A stretch of 64,000 nt of DNA, from positions 1 to 64,000 of the forward strand of contig CALJNC010000018.1 in assembly GCA_937981995.1 (NCBI GenBank), in the 5' to 3' direction. Below the pieces are notes generated by a model that worked only from the letters and a program-made list of their open reading frames with translations, had not been told where the DNA came from and ran no database searches. The position numbers were made by a program, and so were the translations under genes. The stretch comes from an uncultured Chitinophagaceae bacterium (GTDB taxonomy: Bacteria; Bacteroidota; Bacteroidia; Chitinophagales; Chitinophagaceae). Shown here one piece after another: positions 33,501 to 43,228 of the stretch (the stretch's first letter is position 1; the number at the start of each line of letters is the position of its first letter).

Positions 33501-33989
33501 ATGAGTAACCCCCAGTGCCATATCTTTAATATCGTCATATCAAAACTTGTAACAGATATGCAAAACGCATGGAATAACCGTGATATGGAAGCAATGGGAG
33601 AACTCCTTGATAAAGATATTATTGTTTACGTTGAACCTTTTACCTTAAATAAATTTTCTATTTCTCCAGAAAAAATTGAGGGTAAAGAGAATGTTTTAAA
33701 ATTTACTGAGCAACTAATAAAAAAACTGCCTCTACGATATTCGGTGGAGTATAATAAAGATACTCCTTCAAAAAATTTGACGTACCGAAAATTTTTTTAT
33801 GAAATAAAGGCTTGGGGATATTTCGAAACTTTAATATCAGAACATGGAAAATTTAAAGAATTTAAAGTAGGAGGATATGAAAATGTACGGGCTGAAAAAC
33901 TCACTACATTTTACGTACTAAAAAATATCGCAATTCATAAAGTAAAAACATTCTTAGCCAAAAAGCAACAAACTTCTTTAGCCGAATAA
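33501..33989 (+). CDS. NTF2-like fold protein (SnoaL/DUF4440-like)
   Basis: 162 residues. The helix-plus-curved-sheet pattern (LVTDMQNAWNNRDMEAMGELLDKDIIVYVEPF...IEGKENVLKFTEQLIKKL...LTTFYVLKNIAIHKVKTFLA) fits the NTF2/SnoaL fold used by many small ligand-binding or isomerase proteins. There is no signal peptide and no catalytic residue I can identify with confidence. The first 19 residues (MSNPQCHIFNIVISKLVTD) may be leader-like, with Met20 as alternative start. It converges on serC. Confidence 0.72.
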   Translation: MSNPQCHIFNIVISKLVTDMQNAWNNRDMEAMGELLDKDIIVYVEPFTLNKFSISPEKIEGKENVLKFTEQLIKKLPLRYSVEYNKDTPSKNLTYRKFFYEIKAWGYFETLISEHGKFKEFKVGGYENVRAEKLTTFYVLKNIAIHKVKTFLAKKQQTSLAE

Positions 33990-34011
33990 ATGTCATAAAT
34001 TTACTTCCAAA

Positions 34012-35073
34012 TTATAAGGCATTCAATACTTTAAGTACGGCATCAATCGTTTCATCGCTTTGAGCGATATAATTTCCAATTCTAAATCCACCACGTGCTT
34101 TATGCCCCTTAAAGCCGGAAATGTTTTCACGTACAAAGTCATTAATTAACTGTTGTTCTACACCCTTATTTTTAGCATCAAATACAATATTTGTACTACT
34201 CCTATGCTCAGGCAAAATAATATTCTCAATATTTTTATTTTGATCTATTCCATGATATAAGCGCTGAGCACGAACGTTCGTTTCTTTACTTAAAAAGTCT
34301 ACACCGCCTTTTTCCTTTATCCATTCAAGCATTTTTAAACTTGCACAAATTTGAAAAATGGGTGGCGTATTATAATTTGAATTTTTATTAGCTAAATTTT
34401 TATAACTAAAAACGGCAGGGATAGTATCTTTTGCAGTATTTAAAAAATGCTCCTTTATTAAAAGCATACTTAAACCTGCGGGGCCAAAATTTTTCTGAGC
34501 ACATGCCATTACTAATTCTACTGAATCAAAATCTATTTTCCTTGAAAAAATATCGCTGCTCATATCTACAACTGTAGGAATATCTACCTTAGGAAATGCC
34601 GTAAACTGGGTACCCTGGATTGTATTGTTTGAGCAATACTGCAAATAGCTACCATCCAGCTTATTGATCTCTAATGCCGGAATGGAAGTATAATTTGTAT
34701 CTCTGCTCGAAGCTATAATTTCGGCAGCACCATACGCCTTAGCATATTCCGCGGCTTTCATACTCCAATAGCCCGTATCAATAATCTGTACTTTGCCTCG
34801 GGCATGTAAAAAATTCATGGGTATTTGAGCAAAGTGCATGCGTCCTCCACCCTGAAGAAATAAAATTTTAAAGTCATCAGGTACAGCAAGCAATTCTTTG
34901 GTCAAGGAAATTACTTTGTCCAAAATTTCTAAAAACAAATCTGTACGATGACCAATTTCTAAAATTGAAAACTCAGTTCCTTCATATGCGATTACTCCTT
35001 TGGCAATTTTATCTAAAACAGCCGGTGGGTAAACTGATGGACCTGAAGCTACATTATATTTTTTCTTTGTCAT
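34012..35073 (-). CDS. serC: Phosphoserine aminotransferase
   Basis: 353 residues. A PLP enzyme that converts 3-phosphohydroxypyruvate and glutamate to phosphoserine, and also acts in pyridoxine synthesis. The PLP lysine is K194 in ACAQKNFGPAGLSML. The N-terminal NVASGPSVYPPAVL, ILEIGHRTD and LFLQGGGRMHFAQIPMN match the family closely. It overlaps the 3' end of the DUF502 gene by 20 bp and is transcribed with it. serA is not in the window. Confidence 0.97.
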   Translation of the reverse strand: MTKKKYNVASGPSVYPPAVLDKIAKGVIAYEGTEFSILEIGHRTDLFLEILDKVISLTKELLAVPDDFKILFLQGGGRMHFAQIPMNFLHARGKVQIIDTGYWSMKAAEYAKAYGAAEIIASSRDTNYTSIPALEINKLDGSYLQYCSNNTIQGTQFTAFPKVDIPTVVDMSSDIFSRKIDFDSVELVMACAQKNFGPAGLSMLLIKEHFLNTAKDTIPAVFSYKNLANKNSNYNTPPIFQICASLKMLEWIKEKGGVDFLSKETNVRAQRLYHGIDQNKNIENIILPEHRSSTNIVFDAKNKGVEQQLINDFVRENISGFKGHKARGGFRIGNYIAQSDETIDAVLKVLNAL

Positions 35074-35638
35074 CTTCTTGATTAAAGCCAGTTACTCCTC
35101 CACTCACGGCAAGTTTCATTGCATCGCTTGCATCCATATTTAATTCCTGAATATTCTGCCTATCAAGAATATAATGAAAACCGCTAATGGCATACGCATG
35201 CGGCATGTACACCATCACATTACCGGGTAAATTTATTTGTGATAAATCCTCTTGCGTAATAAAACCAACGCGGTACATAATTGGGTGTTCGCTCATTTTA
35301 ACCAAAACCGGATTGGTAAATTTTCTTTTATCTCCTACAAAGCCATCAGCAAAATCTTTAACTGCAGTATACACAACTTTCAGTCCTGGAATTTTATCTA
35401 TAATTTGATCAAATAAATCAAGTATTAATCTACCAAAAAAGAAACGAGAACCTAAATAGCCAATAAGAATAAACGCAGCCACCACTATCACAAAACCTAT
35501 ACCCCGTGGCATACCAGGTATAATAGTATCTACAAAATCAAAAACGTAATACGCTAAACCAAAGGTTATCAAAAAAGGAGAAATAATGACAATCCCTTGC
35601 AAGAGGTAGCGTAGAATATTTGCCAATATAGATTTCAT
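35054..35638 (-). CDS. DUF502 membrane protein
   Basis: 194 residues. Two N-terminal transmembrane helices (LLQGIVIISPFLITFGLAYYVF, GIGFVIVVAAFILIGYLGSRFF) precede the DUF502 core (FDQIIDKIPGLKVVYTAVKDFADGF...VGFITQEDL...VMVYMPHAYAISGFHYIL). Function is not established; related plant proteins (COV1/LCV) are membrane trafficking factors. It is the first gene of an operon with serC, preceded by a clean -7 box 4 nt from the ATG. Confidence 0.92.
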   Translation of the reverse strand: MKSILANILRYLLQGIVIISPFLITFGLAYYVFDFVDTIIPGMPRGIGFVIVVAAFILIGYLGSRFFFGRLILDLFDQIIDKIPGLKVVYTAVKDFADGFVGDKRKFTNPVLVKMSEHPIMYRVGFITQEDLSQINLPGNVMVYMPHAYAISGFHYILDRQNIQELNMDASDAMKLAVSGGVTGFNQEDDKEKI

Positions 35639-35642
35639 ATGA

Positions 35643-35650
35643 CAAAGATA
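35643..35650 (-). promoter_or_regulatory. -7 box of the DUF502-serC operon (TATCTTTG)
   Basis: Exact TAnnTTTG on the minus strand with 4 nt to the ATG at 35638, so the operon mRNA should be leaderless. Confidence 0.5.
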
Positions 35651-35804
35651 GTTTTATATCTCTTGAATCAGTCTAATCTAATTGGTCCTTTACTTTTTTA
35701 AGTCAGGAACAAAGAGCATCCCCTTTGTGGCAATTATGTTTTTTAAAGGTAAAAAGTACGAAAAAAATTAATACATAAAATAATAGACATCCTTTAATCC
35801 ATCT

Positions 35805-35812
35805 TACATTTA
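35805..35812 (+). promoter_or_regulatory. -7-like box (TACATTTA)
   Basis: One base from consensus, 4 nt before the ATG at 35817. Confidence 0.4.
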
Positions 35813-35816
35813 AAAA

Positions 35817-36902
35817 ATGTCAGTACAGCCTCATGCTCCTTTTTCGTGCACCTATACACCGCAACTTCCTGAATTACTTCAAAAGCTTGGATGCAGCTTA
35901 GCTGTTAGCACCTATCAAGCAGGCAAAATAATTTTTCTTTCTCCCAAGGATGAAAATTCCATTATTCAACTCCCAAGAACGTTTAATAAACCAATGGGTA
36001 TTGCATTACACCCTACTAAGGATAAAATGGCCGTTGCTACAAAAGATGAAGTAATCGTATTGGCCAATTCTCAAGAGCTTGCAACACATTATCCTAAATC
36101 TCCTAATAAATATGACGCATTGTATATGCCACGCGCTACGTACCATACAGCCGGTTTGGATTTACATGATTTACACTTTGGTATATCGAATGGTCAAGAG
36201 AAATTGTATGCGGTAAACACTCTGTTCTCCTGCATAGTAAGCTTGGATGATGAAAATAGTTTTACTCCCTATTGGTCACCACCACAAATCAATCAATTAG
36301 AATCAATTGATGCCTGTCATTTAAATGGTTTGGCACTTGTAAATGGTATACCAAAGTATGCTACTAGTTTTAATCAGGGAAATACTCCACAAAGCTGGCG
36401 CGAAAATATTACAGAAACTGGAACCTTATATGACATTGAGAAAAACGAAGTCATTCTTAATAACTTAGCAATGCCCCATTCTCCTAAAATAATAAATGAT
36501 GAATTGTACTTATTACAAAGTGCAACCGGAGAATTGGTTAAAGTAAATACAGATAACAAAACTTGTGAACTCATTTATAAATTCAAAGGTTTTGTAAGAG
36601 GCATGGCTCATTACAAAGATTATTTATTTGTAGGTTTATCAAAGCTCCGTAAAAACTCATCAACTTTTGCCAAACTACCTTTTGCTAATGATGCGCAAGA
36701 GGCAGGGATGGTTGTAATTCACTTACCTACTAAAAGTCTTGTTGGTAAAATAACCTACCAAGCATCAGTGGATGAATTATACGAGATACAGGTATTAAGT
36801 AACAAATTAAGGCCGAACATCCTAAACACCTTAACACCGGACTATAAAGGTGGACTTATGACGCCTAACACAACCTTTTGGTCTAAGTTAGACAATGTAT
36901 AA
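35817..36902 (+). CDS. TIGR03032-family protein
   Basis: 361 residues, cytosolic by sequence. FSCTYTPQLPELLQKLGCSLAVSTYQAGKIIFL, MGIALHPTKDKMAVATKDEVIVLA, ACHLNGLALVNGIPKYATSF and AMPHSPKIINDELYLLQSATGEL are the family landmarks of TIGR03032/DUF4915, a beta-propeller group with no assigned biochemical role. In other genomes members sit near secreted surface proteins or tetratricopeptide proteins. Here it lies just before the two tandem T9SS giants, but no shared transcript is evident. Confidence 0.88.
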   Translation: MSVQPHAPFSCTYTPQLPELLQKLGCSLAVSTYQAGKIIFLSPKDENSIIQLPRTFNKPMGIALHPTKDKMAVATKDEVIVLANSQELATHYPKSPNKYDALYMPRATYHTAGLDLHDLHFGISNGQEKLYAVNTLFSCIVSLDDENSFTPYWSPPQINQLESIDACHLNGLALVNGIPKYATSFNQGNTPQSWRENITETGTLYDIEKNEVILNNLAMPHSPKIINDELYLLQSATGELVKVNTDNKTCELIYKFKGFVRGMAHYKDYLFVGLSKLRKNSSTFAKLPFANDAQEAGMVVIHLPTKSLVGKITYQASVDELYEIQVLSNKLRPNILNTLTPDYKGGLMTPNTTFWSKLDNV

Positions 36903-37008
36903 ATTTTTAACTTTTAGGACTAACGAAATGGTTTAAATTTACGTTTATCATAGTTCGTTTAAACCTTTCGCAGATTAATGCGTCTTAAACGACTACAAAA
37001 CTATATAC

Positions 37009-39576
37009 ATGAAATATCCCGTAAATGGAAGAAAAGAATTAAAACGGCTAGCCAAAAGACTATCCGTTTTAGTAGAAAAAGGGTTGGATAGAGAAAGCGT
37101 TCAGGTTCAACTTTTGATTGAAAAAATAAAATTCCTTTTTAGTAAAGCACGATTTAGTAAGCGATTTGTTCGTCGAGCTTTTGGAACAGCCTTAGTAATT
37201 TTAGGTTTGGGTTTTAGTCAACAACTAAGTGCACAAGCGAGTTTTGCCACTCCAGTTCAATTACCTTTTAATTTAGATAGTACAGATAACTTTGCATTTA
37301 CGGCAACAGCTGATTTAGATGGCGACGGCGATAATGACCTATTGGTGGGTGAGTACTACGGTAACCTCCAATACTTTCAAAATACCGGTACAAGCACAAG
37401 CCCATCTTTTGCAACAGCAGTCCAAAACCCTTTTGGTTTGACTGCAGGAAATGGAAATTGGGCTGAACCAAGCTTTGTAGATTTAGACAACGATGGCGAT
37501 TTAGATCTTCTTGTTTCAGAATCTCAATACAACTATACAACCTATGCGTATTCAGGAAACCTTTTGTATTTTGAAAACATAGGTTCAAGCATTGCACCTT
37601 CATTTGCAGCGCCAACAAACAGCCCATTTGGTTTACCAAATCTAACGAATGCGTTTGGACTTTGTGATTTTACTGATTTGGATAATGATGGAGATTATGA
37701 TTTAATGATGGTTGAGTATAATGCAACGAATTATACAGCGCAACTTAAATATTATCCAAATTTAGGTAGCTCAAGCCTCCCTAATTTTGGTCCGGCTCAG
37801 ACCAATCCTTTTGGATTAAGTTTACCTAGTAACACCGATATTGGATTTTTAGACTTTATGGATATTGATAATGATGGAGATCAAGATTTATTTTTGGGTA
37901 ATAGTAGTTCTTACAATTCTAATTTTCAATTTTATGACAATAATGGATCATCCTCAGTACCAAACTTTGCAGCGGGTGTAAGTAACCCATTTGGACTTAC
38001 TCCCTTAAATCAATTAAACCAATACTATAGTATTAATTCGTTATCCATTGTTGATATAGATGGAGATTCAGATTTAGATATTATAACTGGTACAGATTAT
38101 GGAGTGCTCGTATATTACGAAAATGTTTTTAATTCTACCGGACCGCTGGCCATTTCGAATATAGTATTGAGCAGCCCAACTTGCAACCCAGGAGGCGATG
38201 GATCTTTATGGGCATCAGCAAGTGGTGGAACACCCCCTATTGTATATAAAATTGGAACTGACTCAAATACTACTGGTAATTTTACAAATTTAGTTCCAGG
38301 TACCTATACGATACGTGTACGTGATAGTCTTAATACGATTATAGATAGCATAGTAACCATTAGTACACCAACTCCACCGATATTTGATACCAATAGTACT
38401 TTTGTTGGTAACGTTTCATGTAATGGCTTAAACGATGGTTTCGTTTTTGTAGGCGCTAATGGTAGCGCAAGCCCTTTAACCTATAATTTAATACCGGGAG
38501 GATCAAATAATAATGGTGGTTTTCAATCTGTAGGTGTAGGAAATTATCTTGTAGTAGTTACAGATCCTAACAATTGCTCCGATAGCTTAAATGTTACTGT
38601 TACTCAACCACCAGCAATTAATTTTGGAGTGGATAGCACAACCAATCTTACTTGTTTTGGCGCTACATCTGGAGCTCTTTACACAACCGCTACGGGTGGT
38701 AATGGAGGTTTTAATTATACTATTTCACCTATAGCTGGTATTCAAGCCAACCCAGGTGATTTTACAAACTTGCCTGCTGGTAGTTATACAATTACAGCAA
38801 CTGATTTAAATGGTTGTAGCTCAAGTGTAACTCAAACAATTACTCAACCACCAAATACCATTACTACGATAATTAGTAACCTCAATAATGTAAGTTGCTT
38901 TGGTGGTAATGACGGTAGCTTTATGGCTACATCAACAGGCTCTACAGGATTTAGTTATTCAGTAGTTCCATTAGTAGGTACGCAAGCGCCTTCAGGGACC
39001 TTTACAAACTTAACGGCCAACAATTATACTGTTACCGCAACCGATGCTATTGGATGTACAAATTCAAGTGTTGTGAATATTACACAACCTATTGCATTAA
39101 CATTGTCTATTACCAATGTGCAAGGTGCTAGCACAGGAATGAACGACGGCTCTATTACCGCACTTGCCGCAGGAGGCACGCCTGCTGTTACCTACAGTAT
39201 TTTGCCTAATGTGGGTACACAATTCCCCGCAGGAACATTTACAGGATTAGGTTTAGGTAATTACACAATTACTGCAACTGATGCAAATAATTGTACTACT
39301 ACAATTATGAGTACTGTTGGTTTTGTAACTGAATTAAGGGATCTTGAGAAACATAATATCAAAGTATATCCTAATCCAGTTGTTGATTTATTAAAACTAG
39401 AAAGTGATGTAGAAATTTCTGCATTATCCATTTTAGATATTACTGGGAAAGTAATAGAAACAATTGACAAGCCTGCTGAAAGTATTTCAATGAGAAACTT
39501 ACCTGAAGGTATTTATATTTTGAAACTTAGTTTAAAAAACGAAGGGACCGTTTATACCCGGATTACCAAACAGTAA
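37009..39576 (+). CDS. Large T9SS surface protein with VCBS/FG-GAP and SprB repeats (paralogue 1)
   Basis: 855 residues. A 50-residue Lys/Arg-rich helical presequence (KELKRLAKRLSVLVEKGLDRESVQ...) comes before the hydrophobic signal segment (TALVILGLGFSQQLSAQA). Residues of about 75-380 are FG-GAP/VCBS propeller repeats with DxDxDG-like loops (DLDGDGDNDLLVG, DLDNDGDLDLLV, DIDNDGDQDLFLG, DIDGDSDLDIITG). Five SprB-like repeats follow (NVSCNGLNDGFVFV, GNYTITATD, NCSDSLNVTVTQP), and a type A sorting domain ends the protein (IKVYPNPVVDLLKLES). SprB-type proteins are adhesins used in gliding. The paralogue lies directly downstream after a terminator. Confidence 0.92.
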   Translation: MKYPVNGRKELKRLAKRLSVLVEKGLDRESVQVQLLIEKIKFLFSKARFSKRFVRRAFGTALVILGLGFSQQLSAQASFATPVQLPFNLDSTDNFAFTATADLDGDGDNDLLVGEYYGNLQYFQNTGTSTSPSFATAVQNPFGLTAGNGNWAEPSFVDLDNDGDLDLLVSESQYNYTTYAYSGNLLYFENIGSSIAPSFAAPTNSPFGLPNLTNAFGLCDFTDLDNDGDYDLMMVEYNATNYTAQLKYYPNLGSSSLPNFGPAQTNPFGLSLPSNTDIGFLDFMDIDNDGDQDLFLGNSSSYNSNFQFYDNNGSSSVPNFAAGVSNPFGLTPLNQLNQYYSINSLSIVDIDGDSDLDIITGTDYGVLVYYENVFNSTGPLAISNIVLSSPTCNPGGDGSLWASASGGTPPIVYKIGTDSNTTGNFTNLVPGTYTIRVRDSLNTIIDSIVTISTPTPPIFDTNSTFVGNVSCNGLNDGFVFVGANGSASPLTYNLIPGGSNNNGGFQSVGVGNYLVVVTDPNNCSDSLNVTVTQPPAINFGVDSTTNLTCFGATSGALYTTATGGNGGFNYTISPIAGIQANPGDFTNLPAGSYTITATDLNGCSSSVTQTITQPPNTITTIISNLNNVSCFGGNDGSFMATSTGSTGFSYSVVPLVGTQAPSGTFTNLTANNYTVTATDAIGCTNSSVVNITQPIALTLSITNVQGASTGMNDGSITALAAGGTPAVTYSILPNVGTQFPAGTFTGLGLGNYTITATDANNCTTTIMSTVGFVTELRDLEKHNIKVYPNPVVDLLKLESDVEISALSILDITGKVIETIDKPAESISMRNLPEGIYILKLSLKNEGTVYTRITKQ

Positions 39577-39599
39577 AATTGTTCTTTAAAATTAGGAAG

Positions 39600-39627
39600 C
39601 GACCAGAATTATCTGGTCGTTTTTTTA
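39600..39627 (+). terminator. Intrinsic terminator between the tandem paralogues
   Basis: 8-bp perfect stem CGACCAGA / TCTGGTCG, loop ATTA, then T8. It separates the transcripts of the two giant genes. Confidence 0.88.
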
Positions 39628-39652
39628 CAAAAAAAATTGTACCTTCAATAAT

Positions 39653-41971
39653 ATGAGGTATCCTCCAAAACGTTCGAAAGAGCTAAAACGCTTAGCGAAA
39701 AAATTATTTACTCTCCTTGAAAAAGGTTTAGACAGTAGAACAATTAAACTTAAAATAATCTTAGAAAGAATACAAAGTATCATTGCAAACACAAGGTTTA
39801 AAAAAAGATTTATTAAAAGAGCTCTTGGACCATCGTTACTAATTTTAAACCTTTGTTTCTCTCAAAATGTAAGAGCCCAAGCAGCGTTCACCGCTCCTGT
39901 AAGTAATCCATTTGGGCTAACGAATACAACTAATGCTAATGTAGTGTCTCACGTTGCTAGTGATATGGATAATGATGGTGATTTAGATATTTTAGTTTTA
40001 GAAGAATGGGGAAACTTTAAATATTATGAAAATATTGGTACTCCAACAGTGCCTTCTTATACAACACCTGTAACTAACCCTTTCGGTTTACAAATTTCGT
40101 TTAACAATTGGCCTTCGCTAACAATAGTTGATATTGATGGAGATGGCGATTTAGATATATTCTCATCGTCCGAGGATTTGTCTTACTTTGTACCAGAAAT
40201 TAAATACTACGAGAATATTGGTTCGGCTACTGTACCAAATTTTACAACTGCTGTTCTTAATCCCTTTGGTTTAAATCCAGCCACTTTAGCGGATTTACAA
40301 ACAGCTGATATTGATAATGATGGAGATTATGACTTCTTTAGCGTGGTGGGGAACGGTGGAAATGCACCAACAATAAGATATCAAGAAAATATTGGAACGG
40401 CTGTTTCTCCTAATTTTGGAATAGGTCAGAACAATCCTTTTGGCCTGACAGTGCCTGTTCCCTTTTGGGCCACTGGTGGTTTTATAAGCATTAAAGATTT
40501 AGACAGCGATGGTGATTTAGACCTATTATATGGACATGCCCTTTATAGTGGCAATTTTGGCTATCAGCAAAATTTAGGCACAGCGACTGTACCAAATTTT
40601 GCAGCCTCATTGCAAAATCCGTTTGGATTAATTGAAGTGAACGCAAATAATCCATTTAATAAAACCAATAATCCAGAACTAGTAGATTTTGACAACGATG
40701 GCGATTTAGATATTATCACTAGTGTATATCAAGGAGACATGGTTTATTTTGAAAATGTATTTTCGAATACAGGTCCTCTTAGCATATTTAATATTTCATT
40801 ATACTCTCCATCTTGCACTACAAATAATGGCACTGTTTTAGCAGTAGCTGGTGGTGGCGCTCCTCCAATTACTTATAAAATTGGAACAGATTCCAATACA
40901 ACTGGAGTGTTTACAAACTATGGTGCAGGAACTTACAACTTAAGAATTCGTGATAGTATGAATGTAATAATTGATTCAATTATAACTATCTCACCGCCTT
41001 CACAACCAATATGGGATTCGTTGAATAGCACAATAAATAATGTAAGTTGCAATGGCCAGAACAATGGGTTTCTCCATCTTTCCGCACTTGGCGGAACACT
41101 ACCTTATACTTTTCAATTACTTCCAGGTTTTGCAAACCCGCAAATAGGCAGTATGTATAACGGCTTAGGTCCAAACTCCTATTTAATAATTATAACAGAC
41201 GCCAATAATTGCATAGATAGCGCAAATGTTACTATTACTGAACCGCCTGCAATTAATTTTAGCATTGACAGCTCCAAGTCATCTTGTTTTGGTCTTACCA
41301 ATGGCTCAATATATACATCTACAACAGGTGGAAATGGAGGCTTCATTTATTCTATAATACCCGCCGCTGGAACCACCAATACTGGTTCTGGTGATTACCT
41401 TAATTTGCCGGCTAACAGTTATACAATCACAGCTACTGATTCAAATGGCTGCACATCTAGTGTAATGCAAACAATTACTCAAAACCCTCAAGTAAATATT
41501 TCGATTTCAAATACGCAAGGTGCAAGTTCAGGAATGAATGATGGATCAATCACTTCATTAGCTTCAGGTGGAACGCCTACTTATACTTACAGTATTGCAC
41601 CAAATATGGGTGTACAAACACCTCAAGGAACATTTACAGGTCTAGGTGTTGGCAATTATACTATTACAGCAACGGATGCAAATAATTGCACAACTACAAC
41701 TATGAGTACTGTTGGTTTTGTAACTGAAGTAAAGGATCTTGAGAAACATAATATCAAAGTATATCCTAACCCAGTAGTTGATTTATTAAAACTAGAAAGT
41801 GATATTGAAATTACTTCATTGACTGTTTTAGATATTACTGGAAAAATTGTAAAAACTATTGACAAACCTTCTGAAAGTATTTCAATGATAAACTTACCTG
41901 ATGGTATTTATATCTTGAAACTTACAATGAAAAACGAAGAGACGGTTTATACTCGTATTACGAAACAGTAA
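39653..41971 (+). CDS. Large T9SS surface protein with VCBS/FG-GAP and SprB repeats (paralogue 2)
   Basis: 772 residues, same architecture as the upstream gene: a cationic presequence (RSKELKRLAKKLFTLLEKGLDSRTIKL...) and signal segment (PSLLILNLCFSQNVRAQA), then propeller repeats (DMDNDGDLDILV, DIDGDGDLDIFS, DIDNDGDYDFFS, DLDSDGDLDLLYG, DFDNDGDLDIITS), three to four SprB-like repeats, and a nearly identical sorting domain (VGFVTEVKDLEKHNIKVYPNPVVDLLKLES). It has about one SprB repeat fewer than paralogue 1. It is a tandem duplicate whose 3' ends are far more alike than the propellers. It probably acts as an alternative adhesin. Confidence 0.92.
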   Translation: MRYPPKRSKELKRLAKKLFTLLEKGLDSRTIKLKIILERIQSIIANTRFKKRFIKRALGPSLLILNLCFSQNVRAQAAFTAPVSNPFGLTNTTNANVVSHVASDMDNDGDLDILVLEEWGNFKYYENIGTPTVPSYTTPVTNPFGLQISFNNWPSLTIVDIDGDGDLDIFSSSEDLSYFVPEIKYYENIGSATVPNFTTAVLNPFGLNPATLADLQTADIDNDGDYDFFSVVGNGGNAPTIRYQENIGTAVSPNFGIGQNNPFGLTVPVPFWATGGFISIKDLDSDGDLDLLYGHALYSGNFGYQQNLGTATVPNFAASLQNPFGLIEVNANNPFNKTNNPELVDFDNDGDLDIITSVYQGDMVYFENVFSNTGPLSIFNISLYSPSCTTNNGTVLAVAGGGAPPITYKIGTDSNTTGVFTNYGAGTYNLRIRDSMNVIIDSIITISPPSQPIWDSLNSTINNVSCNGQNNGFLHLSALGGTLPYTFQLLPGFANPQIGSMYNGLGPNSYLIIITDANNCIDSANVTITEPPAINFSIDSSKSSCFGLTNGSIYTSTTGGNGGFIYSIIPAAGTTNTGSGDYLNLPANSYTITATDSNGCTSSVMQTITQNPQVNISISNTQGASSGMNDGSITSLASGGTPTYTYSIAPNMGVQTPQGTFTGLGVGNYTITATDANNCTTTTMSTVGFVTEVKDLEKHNIKVYPNPVVDLLKLESDIEITSLTVLDITGKIVKTIDKPSESISMINLPDGIYILKLTMKNEETVYTRITKQ

Positions 41972-41986
41972 GTTATTATAAATAAG

Positions 41987-42025
41987 AAAAATAAAGCGAC
42001 CCGCCAAGGCGGGTCGCTTTATTTT
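41987..42025. terminator. Bidirectional intrinsic terminator
   Basis: Very strong stem AAATAAAGCGACCCGCC / GGCGGGTCGCTTTATTT with a 2-nt loop, T-rich on both sides. It serves the plus-strand adhesin and the minus-strand gene, whose stop codon overlaps its end. Confidence 0.88.
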
Positions 42026-43175
42026 ATAAAATTGGGTGACGCTTATATTCCAATGTTCGATCAAATAAGTAACGGTAGGTCCTCAATCGACGCACTTCTG
42101 CTGCTTCTAAGTTTTTGGCAAGGTTCAACATTTTAGGATTAAAATCTCCCAACCATTGCATTTCATATTTCAAATAGCGTTTGCTAGGCTGCACTACTTT
42201 AGCACACTCCACTATCATATAAGCATCAACTCCTTTGCCCTGAAACTCAGGCACTACACCATATACAACGCCTACAAAACGTTTACACACTTTACGCAAG
42301 CGCATTATTACAAATTGTATTTTTTGCCACCAACCTAACTTTCCATTAAAGTGTTTGAAGTATTGATTCAAATCTGGAATATTAATCCACATGGCTACTG
42401 GATCATTTTTATGATAAACAAACCACACAATTTTTTCATCAATAATATCTTTCATTTTAGCAAACATGAATTTGGCTTGTCGCAAATCCAATGCCTTACC
42501 ATCGCCATGTTGAGCAAATGCTTTATTATATATAGTTACAAAATCCTCGGCATATTTATCTAAGTCTTTTTTGCGAATATGACGTGCCGAAAAATCAGGA
42601 TCAGCATCATACTTAGCATGCAAATTCATAAACTTTTCGGATAGCTCCTGCTCTACTGTCATGCCTGGGCATATTTGATTAAACCAAACTTGAAAGCCAT
42701 AATTCTCAAAAAGCTCAACGTAATAAGGAGGATTATAATTCATATTATAAAGTGGCTCCTCAAAACCGCTTACCAAAAGTCCCCACCACTTATCGCGTTC
42801 ACCAAAATTTATTGGGCCATCCATGGCTTCCATACCACGATCTTTTAGCCATTCCGTGGCATTATCAAACATAAAGTTTGCAGCTTCCTGATCATTGATA
42901 CATTCAAAAAAACCTACACCCCCTGTAGGTTGTTTGTTTTTCCATTTTTTACTAGTAAAAACTGCTAGGCGACCAATAACTTTATCGTTACTATCGCGCA
43001 GCAACCAACGCTCACAATCACCAAACTTATAATACTTATTCTTCTTCTTATCAAACACATCTTCTATATCATTATCCAAGGGACGGATATAGCTTGCATC
43101 ATTTGCATAAATCTCCAGCGGAAATAAAAGCCATTCTTTTGCTTGCGCATCATTTTGTACTAGGTCAATTCGCAC
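42024..43175 (-). CDS. GNAT-like acyltransferase protein
   Basis: 383 residues, cytosolic. The N-terminal half (ERWLLRDSNDKVIGRLAVFTS...VGFFECINDQEAANFMFDNATEWLKDRGMEAMDGPINF) and C-terminal half (RFVGVVYGVVPEFQGKGVDAYMIVECAKVV) each look like part of a GNAT fold. The acetyl-CoA-binding Q/R-x-x-G-x-G/A loop is recognisable as QGKGVD. The long FGERDKWWGLLVSGFEEPLYNMNYNPPYY region is conserved in similar Bacteroidota proteins. The substrate is unknown. It is divergent from tspO. Confidence 0.8.
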   Translation of the reverse strand: MRIDLVQNDAQAKEWLLFPLEIYANDASYIRPLDNDIEDVFDKKKNKYYKFGDCERWLLRDSNDKVIGRLAVFTSKKWKNKQPTGGVGFFECINDQEAANFMFDNATEWLKDRGMEAMDGPINFGERDKWWGLLVSGFEEPLYNMNYNPPYYVELFENYGFQVWFNQICPGMTVEQELSEKFMNLHAKYDADPDFSARHIRKKDLDKYAEDFVTIYNKAFAQHGDGKALDLRQAKFMFAKMKDIIDEKIVWFVYHKNDPVAMWINIPDLNQYFKHFNGKLGWWQKIQFVIMRLRKVCKRFVGVVYGVVPEFQGKGVDAYMIVECAKVVQPSKRYLKYEMQWLGDFNPKMLNLAKNLEAAEVRRLRTYRYLFDRTLEYKRHPIL

Positions 43176-43228
43176 AGCGCAAATATATTAATTGAATGAT
43201 TAGAATGAAAGCTTTAATTTTATAGAAT

